64,000 nucleotides of DNA from Mesorhizobium terrae (lineage in GTDB: Bacteria > Pseudomonadota > Alphaproteobacteria > Rhizobiales > Rhizobiaceae). Position 1 is the stretch's first letter. The number at the start of each line of letters is the position of its first letter. The notes under the pieces were generated by a model. It did no database searches, had not been told where the DNA came from, and was given only the letters and a program-made list of their open reading frames with translations. The stretch is taken from positions 1,550,001-1,614,000 of the forward strand of contig NZ_CP044218.1 in NCBI RefSeq assembly GCF_008727715.1, given 5' to 3'. This document shows positions 19,320 to 28,819 of the stretch, one piece after another. A program made the translations under genes and the position numbers.

Positions 19320-19398
19320 CTGGCGGCGGGAGGATTGCGCTCGATCTGAAGATTGCAGCATCAACATCCGAACAGCCGCCAGACCTGGCGGCTTTTTT
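19320..19398 (+). promoter_or_regulatory. Predicted transcription attenuator upstream of aroG
   Basis: The octamer CTGGCGGC occurs twice (19320-19327 and 19385-19392), and its complement GCCGCCAG lies between (19375-19382). The second pair forms a terminator hairpin followed by TTTTTT (19393-19398). The first copy can pair with the same central strand instead, giving an antiterminator. A weaker CCGCC (19285-19289) within the leader frame can pair with the first copy. The geometry fits ribosome-mediated attenuation: stalling at Tyr/Phe codons would leave the first copy free and favour antitermination. Confidence 0.65.
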
Positions 19399-19436
19399 GT
19401 TTCAGCCGGCAGGTCCCCAACCAGGAGCAGAATGCC

Positions 19437-20528
<1,092 letters not shown>

Positions 20529-20545
20529 CCGTGGCGACAACCACA

Positions 20546-20575
20546 TGCGGGGAGCGGGTTTTGCCACTCCCCGCA
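20546..20575. terminator. Hairpin between convergent aroG and the MocA-type dehydrogenase
   Basis: Stem TGCGGGGAG (20546-20554) / CTCCCCGCA (20567-20575) in the 60-base gap between two convergent genes. There is no strong T-run on either strand; it may act as a bidirectional terminator. Confidence 0.55.
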
Positions 20576-20588
20576 AATGGGAACGGCC

Positions 20589-21698
20589 CTAACGCACGTT
20601 CACCCAGCGCTTTTCCTCGAACGAGCGTGCCATGGCATGCACGGTGCGCTCGATCTCCAGCCCTTCGTCGAATTCGATGAGGTTGGCCGGCTTGCCCTCG
20701 ATGCGTCGGATCAGTTCGCGACACTCGATCGTCTTGAGATCGTTGAAGCCCAGGCCATGGCCGGGCGCCGGAATGAAGCGGTCATAGGGCTTGTGCACGG
20801 GCGCGGCCAGGATGGTGCGGTAGCCCTGCTCGGTCGGCCGGTCGGAGGTGACGTAGAGTTGGAATTCGTTGAATCGTTCCTGGTCGAACAGGATCGAACC
20901 TTTCGAGCCAAAGATCTGCACGGCGATACGGCCCTTGCGCCCCCAGGCCGAACGGTTGACCAGGAGCGTGCCCGAGACGCCGTTGTCGAGATGGATCAGC
21001 ACGCTCGCTATGTCATGGGTCTCGACGGGGCGGCGGCCACCATCGGCCACGGCACGGTCGGCATAAGGTCTAGACATGTCGCACATGACGCTGGCGACGC
21101 GGCCGAACAGCGCCTTGACCAGCGACAGCGGATGCACGGCGAAGTCGTCGAGCGCGCCGTAGCCGGACGTCGCCGCATGCTTCCAGTTGAACGGCGCTTC
21201 CGGGTCGGCCATGAAGTCTTCGTCCATCTCGACGCGCAGATGGTTGACCTTGCCGATGACGCCTTCGCCCAGCAGCGTCGCGATGTGCCGGATCGCCGGG
21301 CTCTGGATGTAGTTGTAGCCAAGCACTGCTGCCTTGCCGGAGCGGCGGGCCGCCGCCAGCATCGCCTCGGCCTCAGCGAAAGCCGGCGCCATCGGCTTCT
21401 CGCACCAGATATGCTTGCCGGCTTCGAGTGCGGCGATTGCCATCTCGGGATGGAACTGGTTCGGCGTTGTGATGGAGACGACGTCGACAGAAGGGTCCTC
21501 GATCACCGCACGCCAATCGCCCGACCCCTTGTCGAAACTGAATTCGTCGGCGCGCTGCTTCGCCAGCTCGGCGCTAGTTTCGGCAAGATGGACCAGCCGC
21601 ACCGGCCCGACATCTCCAAACACGGTGCGCACGGATGTCCAGGCCATGGCGTGACACTTGCCCATGAAACCGGTTCCGATCAAACCGACGCCAACCAT
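20589..21698 (-). CDS. Gfo/Idh/MocA-family dehydrogenase, probable inositol dehydrogenase
   Basis: 369-residue NAD(P)-dependent oxidoreductase: Rossmann motif VGLIGTGFMGKCHA at the start, catalytic Lys in IWCEKPMAP, and GALDDFAVHPLSLVKALFG in the C-terminal substrate domain. The start at 21698 is preceded by GGGAGGAAA. It is divergent from iolR and shares an intergenic region holding IolR-type half-sites. By analogy with the second dehydrogenase of other rhizobial iol loci it probably oxidises scyllo-inositol or another stereoisomer. That substrate is inference. Confidence 0.8.
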   Translation of the reverse strand: MVGVGLIGTGFMGKCHAMAWTSVRTVFGDVGPVRLVHLAETSAELAKQRADEFSFDKGSGDWRAVIEDPSVDVVSITTPNQFHPEMAIAALEAGKHIWCEKPMAPAFAEAEAMLAAARRSGKAAVLGYNYIQSPAIRHIATLLGEGVIGKVNHLRVEMDEDFMADPEAPFNWKHAATSGYGALDDFAVHPLSLVKALFGRVASVMCDMSRPYADRAVADGGRRPVETHDIASVLIHLDNGVSGTLLVNRSAWGRKGRIAVQIFGSKGSILFDQERFNEFQLYVTSDRPTEQGYRTILAAPVHKPYDRFIPAPGHGLGFNDLKTIECRELIRRIEGKPANLIEFDEGLEIERTVHAMARSFEEKRWVNVR

Positions 21699-21737
21699 GC
21701 GATTTCCTCCCAGACGATGATGATGTGAACCTATTAG

Positions 21738-21771
21738 TCCATTTAATTCAAAAATGGAATGTATGATCCAT
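21738..21771. promoter_or_regulatory. Predicted IolR operator region between iolR and the divergent dehydrogenase
   Basis: ATGGAATGTATGATCCAT (21754-21771) matches GGAA-N6-TTCC with one change. An overlapping inverted pair TCCATTT (21738-21744) / AAATGGA (21752-21758) extends it. Its position 30 bases before the chosen iolR start suggests autoregulation as well as control of the divergent gene. Confidence 0.6.
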
Positions 21772-21800
21772 TTCTTGTGGCAATTCACAACGGGAGCGCT

Positions 21801-22658
21801 ATGCTCTTGCGATCAGGGACGGAACAGGGGATTCTCGGCACCATGAACCCTCGCCTGCCGCAAGACTACGAATCGCTTCGCAACCTCGTTCTTGAGAAGC
21901 GCTCGGCGCTACCCAAGCGCATCGCCCAGATCGCCGCCTACGCGCTCGACAACCCCGACGAGATTGCCTTCGGCACGGCGGCGAGCATCGCGGCCTCTGC
22001 CGGCGTGCAGCCCTCGACGCTGATCCGCTTCGCCCAGTTCCTCGGCTTCGACGGCTTCACCAGCCTGCAATCGGTGTTCCGAGAGCGGATGCGAGAACGG
22101 ACGGTGTCGTATGAGGACCGGCTGAAGGCGCTGCGCGGCGGCGGTGCCACCCAGAACCGCGCCATCTTCGACGGCTTCGTGGAATCCGCCACCCGCTCCC
22201 TGGAAGCGGTATCGCGCTCGTTCGATGACGGCATGCTCGACCGCGCCGTGGATATCCTCGCCGGAGCCGAGACCATTTATCTTCTGGCCCGCCGCCGCTC
22301 CTATCCGATCACTTCCTATATGGCCTATGCGCTGGGCAAGCTGAAGATCCGCTACATGCAGGTCGAATCCGCCGCCGGCTTCGACCCCGAGATCATGTCC
22401 TTCGCCTCGCCGAAGGATGCGCTGGTGGCGATCAGCTTCTCGCCCTACGCCTCGGCGACGGTCGATCATGCACGCATACTGGCCGAGCAGGGCGTGCCTG
22501 TGGTGGCCATCACCGACAGCGCCTTTTCGCCGCTTGCCCAGTCCGCCAAGGTCTGGTTCGAAGTGGCGGAAGCTGACTGCGCGGGCTTCCGCTCGCTCTC
22601 GGCCACCATGGCGCTGGCCATGACATTGGCGGTCGCCGTCGCCGAACGGCGCAGCTGA
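21801..22658 (+). CDS. iolR: RpiR/MurR-family regulator of inositol catabolism
   Basis: 285-residue protein with an N-terminal RpiR helix-turn-helix (about residues 20-90: LPKRIAQIAAYALDNPDEIAFGTAASIAASAGVQPSTLIRFAQFLGF, in parts). The C-terminal SIS domain (about 125-270, with IYLLARRRSYPITSYMAYAL and VAISFSPYASATVDHARI) senses a sugar phosphate. The ATG at 21801 has GGGAG 5 bases upstream; starts at 21759 (inside the operator) and 21843 are alternatives. In S. meliloti the homologous IolR represses inositol genes and is released by an inositol intermediate. The next gene is iolC, 127 bases downstream with its own operators. Confidence 0.88.
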   Translation: MLLRSGTEQGILGTMNPRLPQDYESLRNLVLEKRSALPKRIAQIAAYALDNPDEIAFGTAASIAASAGVQPSTLIRFAQFLGFDGFTSLQSVFRERMRERTVSYEDRLKALRGGGATQNRAIFDGFVESATRSLEAVSRSFDDGMLDRAVDILAGAETIYLLARRRSYPITSYMAYALGKLKIRYMQVESAAGFDPEIMSFASPKDALVAISFSPYASATVDHARILAEQGVPVVAITDSAFSPLAQSAKVWFEVAEADCAGFRSLSATMALAMTLAVAVAERRS

Positions 22659-22680
22659 CGCAGGCTGCAAAATCAGAATG

Positions 22681-22726
22681 GGAATGCGTATTCCATATTG
22701 ACTATGGAATGGAATTAACATTTCAT
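22681..22726 (+). promoter_or_regulatory. Two IolR-type operators and promoter elements upstream of iolC
   Basis: GGAATGCGTATTCC (22681-22694) is an exact GGAA-N6-TTCC site. A second site ATGGAATTAACATTTCAT (22709-22726) is nearly identical to the iolG operator. TTGACT (22698-22703) lies between them and is a likely -35 element; the -10 is not clear. Confidence 0.7.
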
Positions 22727-22785
22727 ATTAGGGACAATGATGGCGCCTTTGCGCGCCGACAGCCTTTCGTGTGAGGGAGAAAAGC

Positions 22786-24717
22786 ATGGCGAGCCCCCGC
22801 GGTGCCGGCAAGGCGCTGGACGTCATCACCATCGGCCGCGCTTCGGTGGACCTCTACGGCCAGCAGATCGGTTCCAGGCTGGAAGACATCGCCTCCTTCG
22901 CCAAGTCGGTCGGTGGCTGCCCCGCCAACATCGCCGTCGGTACGGCGCGGCTCGGCTTGAAGTCGGCGCTGTTGACGCGTGTCGGCGACGAGCAGATGGG
23001 CCGCTTCATCCGCGAACAGCTGCAGCGCGAGAAGGTCGATGTCGCGGGCGTCCACACCGACGCTGAACGGCTAACCGCGCTGGTGCTGCTTTCGGTCGAG
23101 GACGAGGGTGTCTCGCCGATGATCTTCTATCGTTCCGACTGCGCCGACATGGCGCTGGCGGAAGACGACGTCGATGAAGCTTTCGTGGCCTCGGCGCGCG
23201 CCATCGTCGTCACCGGCACGCATTTCTCGCGGCCGAACAGCGACGCCGCCCAGCGCAAGGCGATCCGCATCGCCAAGGCCCATGGCGGCAAGGTGGTGTT
23301 CGACATCGATTACCGGCCGAACCTGTGGGGCCTGGCCGGCCACGCCGAGGGTTTCGGTCGTTATGTCAAATCCGATCGTGTCTCGGCGCAATTGAAGCTC
23401 GTGCTGCCCGATTGCGACCTGATTGTCGGCACCGAGGAGGAAGTGTTGATCGCCTCCGGCGAAAGCGACCTGCTCACGGCGCTGAAGACCATTCGCAAGC
23501 TGTCGGCGGCCACCATCGTGCTGAAGCGCGGCGCCAAGGGCTGCATCGTCTATGACGGGCAGATCACCGACGATCTCGAGGACGGCGTCGTCGGCGACGG
23601 TTTTCCGATCGAGGTCTACAACGTGCTCGGCGCCGGCGATGCATTCATGTCGGGTTTCCTGCGCGGCTGGCTGGGCGGCGAAAGCTTCGCCACCGCCGCG
23701 ACCTGGGCCAACGCCTGCGGCGCCTTCGCAGTGTCGCGCCTGTTGTGCGCGCCGGAATATCCGACCTTTACCGAGCTGCAATTCTTCCTGAAGAACGGCT
23801 CGAAACATCTGGCGCTGCGCAAGGACGAAGCGCTGAACCATGTGCACTGGGCAACCACCCGGCGACGCGACATCCCGCTTTTGATGGCACTCGCCTGCGA
23901 CCACCGCGTGCAGCTGGAAGACATCGCCGCCAAGACCGGCGCGGATCCTGCGCGCATCAACGCCTTCAAGGTGCTGGCGGTGAAGGCCGCGGCACAGGTG
24001 GCCGCCGGGCGCGACGGCTACGGCATGCTGATCGACGAAAAACACGGCCGCGAGGCGATGTTCGAATTCGCCCACCACCCCTTCGCCTGGCTCGGCCGCC
24101 CGGTCGAGCTGCCAGGCTCGCGACCACTGCGTTTCGAGTTCAGCCAGGACATCGGCTCGCAGCTGGTCGACTGGCCCGTCGACCACTGCATCAAGTGCCT
24201 GTGCTTCTATCATCCGGACGACCCGGAAGCGCTGAAGAAGGAACAGCAGGAGAAGCTTCGCACCCTGTTCGAGGCCGCGCGGAAGGTCGGCAGGGAATTG
24301 CTGGTCGAGATCATCGCCGGCAAGCACGGCAAGGTCGACGACACCACCATTCCGCGCGCGCTGCAGGAGCTCTATACACTCGGCATCAAGCCTGACTGGT
24401 GGAAGCTGGAGCCGCAGGCTTCGGCCGGCGCCTGGGCCCGGATCGAGGAGACCATCGTCGGCAACGACCCGTTCTGCCGCGGCGTCGTGCTGCTCGGTCT
24501 GGAGGCGCCGCTCCCCGAACTGGAGGCAGCCTTCGCTGCTACCGCCAATGCCCAGATCGTCAAGGGTTTCGCCGTCGGCCGCACCATCTTCATGCATGCC
24601 GCCGAGCAATGGCTGGCCGGCAAGATGAACGACGCGCAGGCTGTCGACGACATGGCCGGGCGTTTCGAGGAACTGACCACGGCGTGGCTTGCCGCGCGCG
24701 GCCGCAAGGCAGCATAG
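22786..24717 (+). CDS. iolC: Bifunctional 5-dehydro-2-deoxygluconokinase / DUF2090 (putative aldolase)
   Basis: 643-residue fusion. Residues about 5-330 form a PfkB/ribokinase-family kinase (DVITIGRASVDLYGQQIG at the start; catalytic region VYNVLGAGDAFMSGFLRGW) that phosphorylates 5-dehydro-2-deoxy-D-gluconate. Residues about 335-643 are a DUF2090 domain, a TIM-barrel related to class I aldolases (LMALACDHRVQLEDIAAKTG; later DEKHGREAMF), thought to supply the IolJ aldolase step. ATG 22786 follows GAGGGAG. First structural gene of the iolCDE-B run. Confidence 0.92.
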   Translation: MASPRGAGKALDVITIGRASVDLYGQQIGSRLEDIASFAKSVGGCPANIAVGTARLGLKSALLTRVGDEQMGRFIREQLQREKVDVAGVHTDAERLTALVLLSVEDEGVSPMIFYRSDCADMALAEDDVDEAFVASARAIVVTGTHFSRPNSDAAQRKAIRIAKAHGGKVVFDIDYRPNLWGLAGHAEGFGRYVKSDRVSAQLKLVLPDCDLIVGTEEEVLIASGESDLLTALKTIRKLSAATIVLKRGAKGCIVYDGQITDDLEDGVVGDGFPIEVYNVLGAGDAFMSGFLRGWLGGESFATAATWANACGAFAVSRLLCAPEYPTFTELQFFLKNGSKHLALRKDEALNHVHWATTRRRDIPLLMALACDHRVQLEDIAAKTGADPARINAFKVLAVKAAAQVAAGRDGYGMLIDEKHGREAMFEFAHHPFAWLGRPVELPGSRPLRFEFSQDIGSQLVDWPVDHCIKCLCFYHPDDPEALKKEQQEKLRTLFEAARKVGRELLVEIIAGKHGKVDDTTIPRALQELYTLGIKPDWWKLEPQASAGAWARIEETIVGNDPFCRGVVLLGLEAPLPELEAAFAATANAQIVKGFAVGRTIFMHAAEQWLAGKMNDAQAVDDMAGRFEELTTAWLAARGRKAA

Positions 24718-24738
24718 AAGGCCGGGAGGAGAGACGAC

Positions 24739-26589
24739 ATGAGCAAGACCGTTCGCCTGACGATGGCGCAGGCGTTGACCCGCTTCCTCGCCGCCCAGAT
24801 GACCGTGATCGATGGCGAAAAACTGCCGATCTTCGGCGGGGTGTGGGCGATCTTCGGGCACGGCAATGTCGCCGGTATCGGCGAGGCGCTCTACCAGCAT
24901 CGCGACGATCTGCCGACCTTTCGCGCCCACAACGAACAGGCGATGACGCATGCGGCGATCGCCTACGCCAAGGCGAACTTCCGCCGTCGCTTTATGGCCG
25001 CAACCAGCTCGATCGGGCCCGGTGCCGTCAATATGGTGACGGCTGCGGCACTCGCCCATGTCAACCGGCTGCCCGTATTGCTTTTGCCCGGCGACGTCTT
25101 CGCCAACCGCGTGCCCGACCCGGTGCTGCAGCAGGCCGAGGACTTTTCCGACGGCACGGTTTCGGTCAATGACTGCTTCCGCCCGGTCTCGCGCTATTTC
25201 GACCGCATCACCCGGCCCGAGCAGATCATTCCGGCGCTGGCCCGCGCCATGCAGGTGCTGACCGATCCGGCCGAGTGCGGACCGGTGACGCTGGCGCTGT
25301 GCCAGGACGTGCAGGCCGAAGCCTATGACTATCCCGAAAACTTCTTCGCCGAGCGCGTCTGGCATCTGCGCAGGCCGCGACCGGACCGCGCCGAACTGGC
25401 GGCGGCGGTCAAGGCGCTGAAAGCTGCCCGGAAGCCGCTGGTGGTCGCCGGCGGCGGCGTGCTCTATTCAGGCGCCTCCGGCGAACTGGCCATGCTTGTC
25501 GAAGCGGCGGGCATCCCGGCCTGCGAAACGCAGGGCGGCAAGTCGTCGCTCGCCGACACCCATCCGCTCAACATGGCGGCCGTCGGCGTCACCGGTACTT
25601 CGGCCGCCAACCGGCTGGCCGAGGAGGCCGACGTGGTGTTGGCGGTCGGCACCCGGCTGCAGGATTTCACCACCGGCTCCTGGGCGCTGTTCCAGAATTC
25701 GTCCAAGACCATCATCGGCCTCAACGTCCAGCCTTTCGACGCTGGCAAGCACCATGCACTGCCGCTGGTGGCCGATGCCGCCGAAGGGCTGGCCGAACTG
25801 GCGGCCGGACTGCAAGGCTGGAAAGCGCCGGCCGACTGGACGGCCAATGCCGCAGCCGGCAAGAAGGCCTGGCAGGCCGAGGCCGCCAGGGCGACCGCAC
25901 CCACCAATGCAGCCTACCCTTCGGACGCGCAGGTGATTGGCGCTGTGCAGCGCGCCATGGGCTCCAGCGTCACCGTGCTGCATGCGGCCGGAGGCCTGCC
26001 GGGCGAACTGCACAAATTGTGGCAGGCCGGCGCGCCGGGCTCCTATCATGCCGAATACGGCTTCTCGACCATGGGCTACGAGATCGCCGGTGCACTCGGC
26101 GCCAAGATGGCGCGGCCCGAACAGGAAGTCGTCGTCATGCTGGGCGACGGCTCGTATCTGATGCTCAATTCCGAGATTGCCACCTCGGTGATGCTCGGGC
26201 TCAAGCTCACCATCGTTTTGCTCGACAACCGCGGCTATGGCTGCATCAACCGGCTGCAGATGGCGACCGGCGGCGCCAACTTCAACAATCTGCTGAAAGA
26301 CTCGCGCCACGAGACGCTGCCGGACATCGACTTCGCCGCCCATGCCACCAGCCTCGGCGCAATCGCCGAGAAGGTCTCCTCGATTGCCGATCTGGAGAAC
26401 GCGCTTGAGAAGGCGAAGAAAAACAGCCGCACCACGGTCATCGTGATCGACACCGACCCGCTCATTTCCACCGAGGCCGGCGGCCACTGGTGGGATGTCG
26501 CGGTGCCGGAAGTCAGCACGCGCAAGGAAGTCAACGCCGCCCGCAAAAGCTATGAGGAAAAGCTCAAGCTGCAGCGTGTCGGCGACTGA
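24739..26589 (+). CDS. iolD: 3D-(3,5/4)-trihydroxycyclohexane-1,2-dione hydrolase
   Basis: Thiamine-diphosphate-dependent enzyme that opens the inositol ring to give 5-deoxyglucuronate. The 616-residue protein has the three-domain acetolactate-synthase-like layout. The catalytic Glu lies in FRAHNEQAMTHAAIAYAK, and the ThDP-binding stretch begins VVVMLGDGSYLMLNSEIATSV and continues to DNRGYGCINRLQ. It starts 21 bases after iolC with GGGAGGAGA upstream. Confidence 0.96.
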   Translation: MSKTVRLTMAQALTRFLAAQMTVIDGEKLPIFGGVWAIFGHGNVAGIGEALYQHRDDLPTFRAHNEQAMTHAAIAYAKANFRRRFMAATSSIGPGAVNMVTAAALAHVNRLPVLLLPGDVFANRVPDPVLQQAEDFSDGTVSVNDCFRPVSRYFDRITRPEQIIPALARAMQVLTDPAECGPVTLALCQDVQAEAYDYPENFFAERVWHLRRPRPDRAELAAAVKALKAARKPLVVAGGGVLYSGASGELAMLVEAAGIPACETQGGKSSLADTHPLNMAAVGVTGTSAANRLAEEADVVLAVGTRLQDFTTGSWALFQNSSKTIIGLNVQPFDAGKHHALPLVADAAEGLAELAAGLQGWKAPADWTANAAAGKKAWQAEAARATAPTNAAYPSDAQVIGAVQRAMGSSVTVLHAAGGLPGELHKLWQAGAPGSYHAEYGFSTMGYEIAGALGAKMARPEQEVVVMLGDGSYLMLNSEIATSVMLGLKLTIVLLDNRGYGCINRLQMATGGANFNNLLKDSRHETLPDIDFAAHATSLGAIAEKVSSIADLENALEKAKKNSRTTVIVIDTDPLISTEAGGHWWDVAVPEVSTRKEVNAARKSYEEKLKLQRVGD

Positions 26590-26626
26590 GGCCGCAATAC
26601 GAATTCGAGACCTGGAGACCGACGAC

Positions 26627-27544
26627 GTGAAAGCCAAACTGGGCATGTCCCCCATCGCATGGTGGAACGACGACCTTGCCGAACTGAGCGACGACGTTTC
26701 GCTGGAGGAATGCCTGCGCCAGTCGCGTTCAGCCGGTTTCACCGGCATGGAGCAGGGCCGTCGCTTCCCGACCACGCCGCAGGAAATGCTGCCGATCCTG
26801 AAGGCGGCCGACGTGACGCTGTGCGGCGGCTGGTTCTCCGGCACGCTGGTCAACGAAGACCTTGCCGCCAACAAGCGCCGCATCCAGCCGATGATCGACC
26901 TGTTCAAGGCGGTCGACGCGCCCTGCATCGTCTATGGCGAGGTCGGCCGCTCGATCCAGGGCGACCGCTCCAAGCCGCTTGCAACCAAGGCCGTGCTTTC
27001 CGGCGACGAGATGAAGGCCTATGCCCGCAAGCTGACCGAATTCGGCGAATGGTGCGCCGGCCAGGGCATGCCGCTCGCCTACCATCATCACATGGCGGCG
27101 GTGGTGCAGTTCGAGCATGAGCTCGATGCCTTCATGAACCATTCGGGCGAAGGCATTCCGCTGCTGCTCGACGCCGGCCATCTGGCTTTCGCCGGCGGCG
27201 ATGTGCTGCGCGCCATCGACAGGCACCACAAGCGCATCAGCCATGTGCATGTGAAGGATGTGCGCATGGATGTCATCAAGGGGCTCGACTGGACGAAGCA
27301 GTCCTTCCTCGATGCGGTGGCGCTCGGTGCCTTCACCGTGCCTGGCGACGGGTCGCTGGATTTCGGCGCGATCGTGCAGAAGTTCGCCGACCATGGATAT
27401 GAGGGTTGGTTCGTCGTCGAGGCTGAACAGGACCCGAAGAAGAACCCGCCGCTGAAGATGGCGCAGGTCGGCCACAAGGAATTGATGCGGGTGATGACGG
27501 CAGCCGGCTATACGGTCGAGACGCAAGGTTTTCCGGTAGCCTGA
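26627..27544 (+). CDS. iolE: Myo-inosose-2 dehydratase
   Basis: Dehydrates 2-keto-myo-inositol to 3D-(3,5/4)-trihydroxycyclohexane-1,2-dione. The 305-residue TIM-barrel protein begins KLGMSPIAWWNDDLAEL, contains the family metal residues in YHHHMAAVVQ, LLLDAGHLAFAGGD, HVHVKDVR and FVVEAEQDP. The GTG at 26627 has GGAG 9 bases upstream; an in-frame extension into the end of iolD is not supported. Next step feeds IolD, then IolB. Confidence 0.95.
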   Translation: MKAKLGMSPIAWWNDDLAELSDDVSLEECLRQSRSAGFTGMEQGRRFPTTPQEMLPILKAADVTLCGGWFSGTLVNEDLAANKRRIQPMIDLFKAVDAPCIVYGEVGRSIQGDRSKPLATKAVLSGDEMKAYARKLTEFGEWCAGQGMPLAYHHHMAAVVQFEHELDAFMNHSGEGIPLLLDAGHLAFAGGDVLRAIDRHHKRISHVHVKDVRMDVIKGLDWTKQSFLDAVALGAFTVPGDGSLDFGAIVQKFADHGYEGWFVVEAEQDPKKNPPLKMAQVGHKELMRVMTAAGYTVETQGFPVA

Positions 27545-27662
27545 AGCTGGCGACGCGCCCAGCCGCATGGCCACGGTCGTGACGCTGGCCCGGCCCGGTT
27601 CGCCTGCTATAGAGACTGGAAGGAAGCCCGGCGCGTAAAGTGCGGGTCAAGCGGGAGCCGCG

Positions 27663-27881
27663 ATGATCAAAGACAACCAGCATCCCTTCTTCCGGCCGCT
27701 CTGGCGACGCCTTGTCGTGATCGCCGTCTGTGCCATCTGGGCGGCCATCGAGTTCGCCGCCGGCACGCCGTTCTGGGCCACGCTCGCCGCCGGCATGACC
27801 GCCTATGGCGTTTGGACCTTCCTGATTAACTACAAGCCGGTGGACGAGCCCGCACCGCCACCCGGCGACGACAAGGACTGA
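27663..27881 (+). CDS. Small DUF3329-like membrane protein
   Basis: 72-residue protein with two predicted membrane helices (about residues 17-34 and 37-55) flanked by HPFFRPLWRR at the N-terminus and a proline/acidic tail (DEPAPPPGDDKD). This resembles DUF3329 proteins of Rhizobiales. It lies 118 bases after iolE and 14 before iolB, which suggests co-transcription, but a catabolic role is unlikely. A membrane-anchoring or unrelated function remains open. Confidence 0.72.
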   Translation: MIKDNQHPFFRPLWRRLVVIAVCAIWAAIEFAAGTPFWATLAAGMTAYGVWTFLINYKPVDEPAPPPGDDKD

Positions 27882-27895
27882 GTGAGGAGACGACC

Positions 27896-28708
27896 ATGTC
27901 CAAGCTTCTGGTGAAGGCCAAGAAAGGCCACGGCCGCGTTGCCCACGTCACGCCTGAGACGGCCGGCTGGACCTATGTCGGCTTCGACCTGCACCGGCTG
28001 GCACCGGGACAGAGCGCGTCGGGCGCCACCGGCGACCGCGAGGCCTGCCTTGTGCTCGTAACCGGCAAGGGCAAGGCGACGGCGGGCGGCGACGATCTCG
28101 GCCTGCTCGGCCAGCGCATGTCGCCCTTCGAGGGCAAGCCGTGGTCGGTCTACGTGCCGCAGGGCTCGAACTGGTCGGTGACGGCGGAAACCGAACTGGA
28201 GCTCGCAGTGTGCACGGCGCCGGGTCTCGGCGGCGGCTTGCCGGCGCGGGTGATCAACCCCGACGAGCTCGGCCAGGAGGTGCGCGGCAAGGGCACCAAC
28301 ACCCGCTACGTCACCAACATCCTGCCGGAAGGCCAGCCGGCGGATTCGCTGCTGGTGGTCGAGGTGATCACACCCGGCGGACACACGTCGAGCTACCCGC
28401 CGCACAAACACGACCAGGACAATCTGCCGGCGGAATCCTATCTGGAAGAGACCTATTACCACCGGCTCAACCCGCCCCAGGGTTTTGCTTTCCAGCGCGT
28501 CTACACGGACGCCGACGACAAAGGCGTGCGGGCGCTCGACGAGGCGATGGCCGTGGAGGACGGCGACGTGGTGCTGGTGCCCAAGGGCTATCACCCCTGC
28601 GCCGCCTGCCATGGCTACGATCTCTATTATCTCAACGTGATGGCCGGGCCGAAACGGACCTGGAAGTTCCACAATGCTGTCGAGCATGAGTGGCTGGTGG
28701 GGAAGTGA
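27896..28708 (+). CDS. iolB: 5-deoxy-glucuronate isomerase
   Basis: Isomerises 5-deoxyglucuronate to 5-dehydro-2-deoxygluconate, the substrate of IolC. The 270-residue bicupin protein has the metal-binding HTSSYPPHKHD(Q) with a downstream Glu (YLEETYYHRL) and a second cupin His in KGYHPCAACHGYDLYYLNVMAG. GTGAGGAGA precedes the ATG. Last gene of the inositol run; iolA (malonate-semialdehyde dehydrogenase) and an inositol transporter are not in the window. Confidence 0.95.
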   Translation: MSKLLVKAKKGHGRVAHVTPETAGWTYVGFDLHRLAPGQSASGATGDREACLVLVTGKGKATAGGDDLGLLGQRMSPFEGKPWSVYVPQGSNWSVTAETELELAVCTAPGLGGGLPARVINPDELGQEVRGKGTNTRYVTNILPEGQPADSLLVVEVITPGGHTSSYPPHKHDQDNLPAESYLEETYYHRLNPPQGFAFQRVYTDADDKGVRALDEAMAVEDGDVVLVPKGYHPCAACHGYDLYYLNVMAGPKRTWKFHNAVEHEWLVGK

Positions 28709-28807
28709 GGCAGTCGGCAGTCGAAACTGTTCTCTCGTATTCAGCGACAGCAACTGATGATCGGAATACCCGCCATAGCGTCGTCGTTCCACGACTGCCG
28801 ACTGCCT
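28708..28807. repeat. 100-bp element with perfect 16-bp terminal inverted repeats
   Basis: AGGCAGTCGGCAGTCG (28708-28723) and its exact complement CGACTGCCGACTGCCT (28792-28807) bracket 68 bases. Inside, GTATTC and GAATAC can pair too. Each arm contains the internal direct repeat GGCAGTC twice, and a further GACTGCC follows at about 28814. It lies between the convergent iolB and DUF1513 stop codons. It may be a MITE-like or REP-like element, or a bidirectional terminator. Confidence 0.65.
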
Positions 28808-28819
28808 ATTCCCGACTGC

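Noticed and set aside
23071..25365. 764-codon open frame on the minus strand
   Set aside because: Antisense shadow of iolC and the start of iolD; low-complexity basic translation and no domain.
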